Source of the DNA: Linnemannia schmuckeri
Lineage: Eukaryota; Mortierellomycota; Mortierellomycetes; Mortierellales; Mortierellaceae
Direction: 5' to 3'
DNA: 64,000 nt
NCBI GenBank assembly: GCA_029449235.1
Contig: JANATG010000002.1
Coordinates: 108,501-172,500, forward strand
Made by a program: the position numbers and the translations under genes. This document shows positions 62,690 through 64,000 of the stretch, piece after piece; the stretch's first letter is position 1, and each line of letters begins with the position of its first letter. The notes under the pieces were generated by a model that was not told the origin of the DNA, made no database searches, and saw nothing but the letters and a program-made list of their open reading frames with translations.

Positions 62690-64000
62690 CTCCCCAACAT
62701 CCTGAACATCATCAAGGACGGCTACAAAGTCCCGTTTCAGTTTTCACCACCGATATCGGCACACCATCCACCGCCACACCCGCAGTCAAAGGAGGCCATG
62801 GAGAGCATCGACCAAGAAGTGTCCGATTTGCTGAACAAAGGAGCGATAGAACCTACAACTGGGCCCGGTTTTTCAAGTCACCTGTTCGTGATCCCCAAGA
62901 AGACAGGAGAGTTGAGACCAGTATTGAACCTTCGTCAATTAAATCAGTACCCTCCAATTTGTCACTTCAAGATGGAGACTATGGCACACGTAGTTCACCT
63001 ATTAAAGAAGAACGACTTTCTTACAAGTATAGATTTGAGAGATGCATTCTTACACGTTCCAATTCACCCATATTCACGGCGTTACCTACAGTTTCAATGG
63101 CGCGACAAGCTTTACCAGTTCAAAGTTCTTCCATTCGGACTCTCTTTAGCCCCACTAATCTTTACCAAGGTCTTGAAACCTCTGCTGCGATGGGCTCGAC
63201 TGCATGGCATCAAGATCTCGGCTTACCTGGACGATCTGGTGATCGCAGCGGCGACCAAGGAGTTATCACGCAAGCACACGAAGATGGTGATAGACAAGCT
63301 AGCAAGCCTGGGTTTTCTGACAAAGGAGTCCAAGTCGAGCCTTACGCCCTCACAGACACTACAGCACCTGGGTTACGAGATCGACACAACCAACATGACG
63401 CTGAAGATCCCAGGAACCAAGATTCGCGACATGAGACGCGAAGCATCGAAACTGGCCAACAAGGGGAACTGCACGGTCCGACAACTCTCATCCTTCATCG
63501 TCAAGGCCATAGCCATGACAGCAGCAGTGTTTCCAGCTCGGTTGAAGGTCCAACATCTACAAGCCGTCAAGATCAATGCACTGAAATCGGGAATATCCTG
63601 GGAGGACTCGATCTCACTGACAACAACAGCAACCGAGGAACTCATTTGGTGGCGTACACACCTCAAGCAATGGAACGGACTCTCGTGGATCGTAGCCAAT
63701 CCTCAGGTGGATATTTACACGGATGCCTCGACTTCAGGTTGGGGAGTGGTGATCAACAACCGATCATACAGTGGCAACTGGACGGCAACACAGTACCAAC
63801 ACCACATCAACTACAAGGAATTGCTGACGGTATTAATCGCCTTACGACACCCAGGAGTCAGGGGTCAGACGATCAACATTATCTCCGACAACATCACAAC
63901 GATAGCATACATCAACCACTTTGGAGGGACACGGTCGAAGGAACTGATGAAGCTGGCGACGTTGATATGGAATTGGTGCCTGAGAACCGGAACCAGAATC
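62683..64000 (+). other. DIRS copy 3 third overlapping frame
   Basis: The frame -1 to RT is open without a stop for all 439 codons to the window end, in the same relative position as in copies 1 and 2. Confidence 0.6.
62690..64000 (+). pseudogene. DIRS copy 3, RT/RNase H, 5'-truncated and cut by the window edge
   Basis: Open frame from 62690 (first Met at 62798) to the end of the window. RT blocks FSSHLFVIPKKTGELRPVLN, TSIDLRDAFLHVPI, FKVLPFGLSLAPLIF, AYLDDLVIAA, then RNase H VDIYTDASTSGWGVVINN and IISDNITTIAYINHFGG. The frame is open only from 62690, where a TGA precedes it. No ORF1 is found in the preceding kilobase, so the copy is 5'-truncated or rearranged. No internal stop within the window. 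The rest, including the recombinase and right terminal repeat, should lie beyond 64000. Confidence 0.85.

Overview
The window reads as nuclear DNA of a filamentous fungus. Host genes carry short GTAAGT...TAG introns, pyrimidine-rich leaders and fungal-type products: mitochondrial cytochrome c1, an ENA-type sodium P-ATPase, small secreted proteins and an F-box/LRR protein. An early-diverging lineage of the Mortierella/Mucoromycota kind is my best guess, from the style of the promoters and the abundance of DIRS elements; this is inference, and no rRNA or other taxonomic marker is present.

Layout. 0.1-3.2 kb: a low-complexity Ser/Thr-rich protein (minus). 4.1-8.4 kb: a complete DIRS retrotransposon with both terminal repeats and its internal complementary region. 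8.4-13.7 kb: gene-poor, with a small secreted protein and a frameshifted tandem paralogue. 13.8-24.4 kb: the conserved core, with cytochrome c1 (six exons, minus), divergent from an RBM26/27-like RNA-binding protein (six exons), then the ENA-type ATPase (three exons). 24.4-44 kb: repeat-rich accessory DNA with solo LTRs, a mariner-like palindrome, an IS630/Tc1-type transposase, a two-gene PIF/Harbinger element, a dead Tc1, and MULE- and hAT-type nonautonomous elements. Between them sit a Cys-rich secreted peptide and a secreted N-formylglutamate amidohydrolase-like protein. 43.7-46.6 kb: an F-box/LRR protein and a phosphotransferase-fold kinase. 46.6-47.3 kb: a Helitron-like fragment beside telomere-like T/G runs. 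47.8-53.8 kb: a dead Crypton (tyrosine recombinase transposon) split by a Tc1, which is itself next to or hit by a MITE with 85-bp arms. 54.8-59.4 kb: a second DIRS, split by a solo LTR. 61.8 kb: another small secreted protein. 62.7-64 kb: the 5'-truncated start of a third DIRS that runs off the window.

The most notable signal is in the three DIRS copies. Besides the gag-like frame and the RT/RNase H frame, the remaining frame is free of stops across essentially the whole coding length and ends in the tyrosine recombinase domain. It is about 1260 codons in copy 1 (allowing one 1-nt indel), about 1285 codons in copy 2 (with the solo LTR and its duplication removed), and 439 codons to the window edge in copy 3. 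The recombinase may therefore be the C-terminal part of a very long overlapping frame, or that frame is kept open for another reason.
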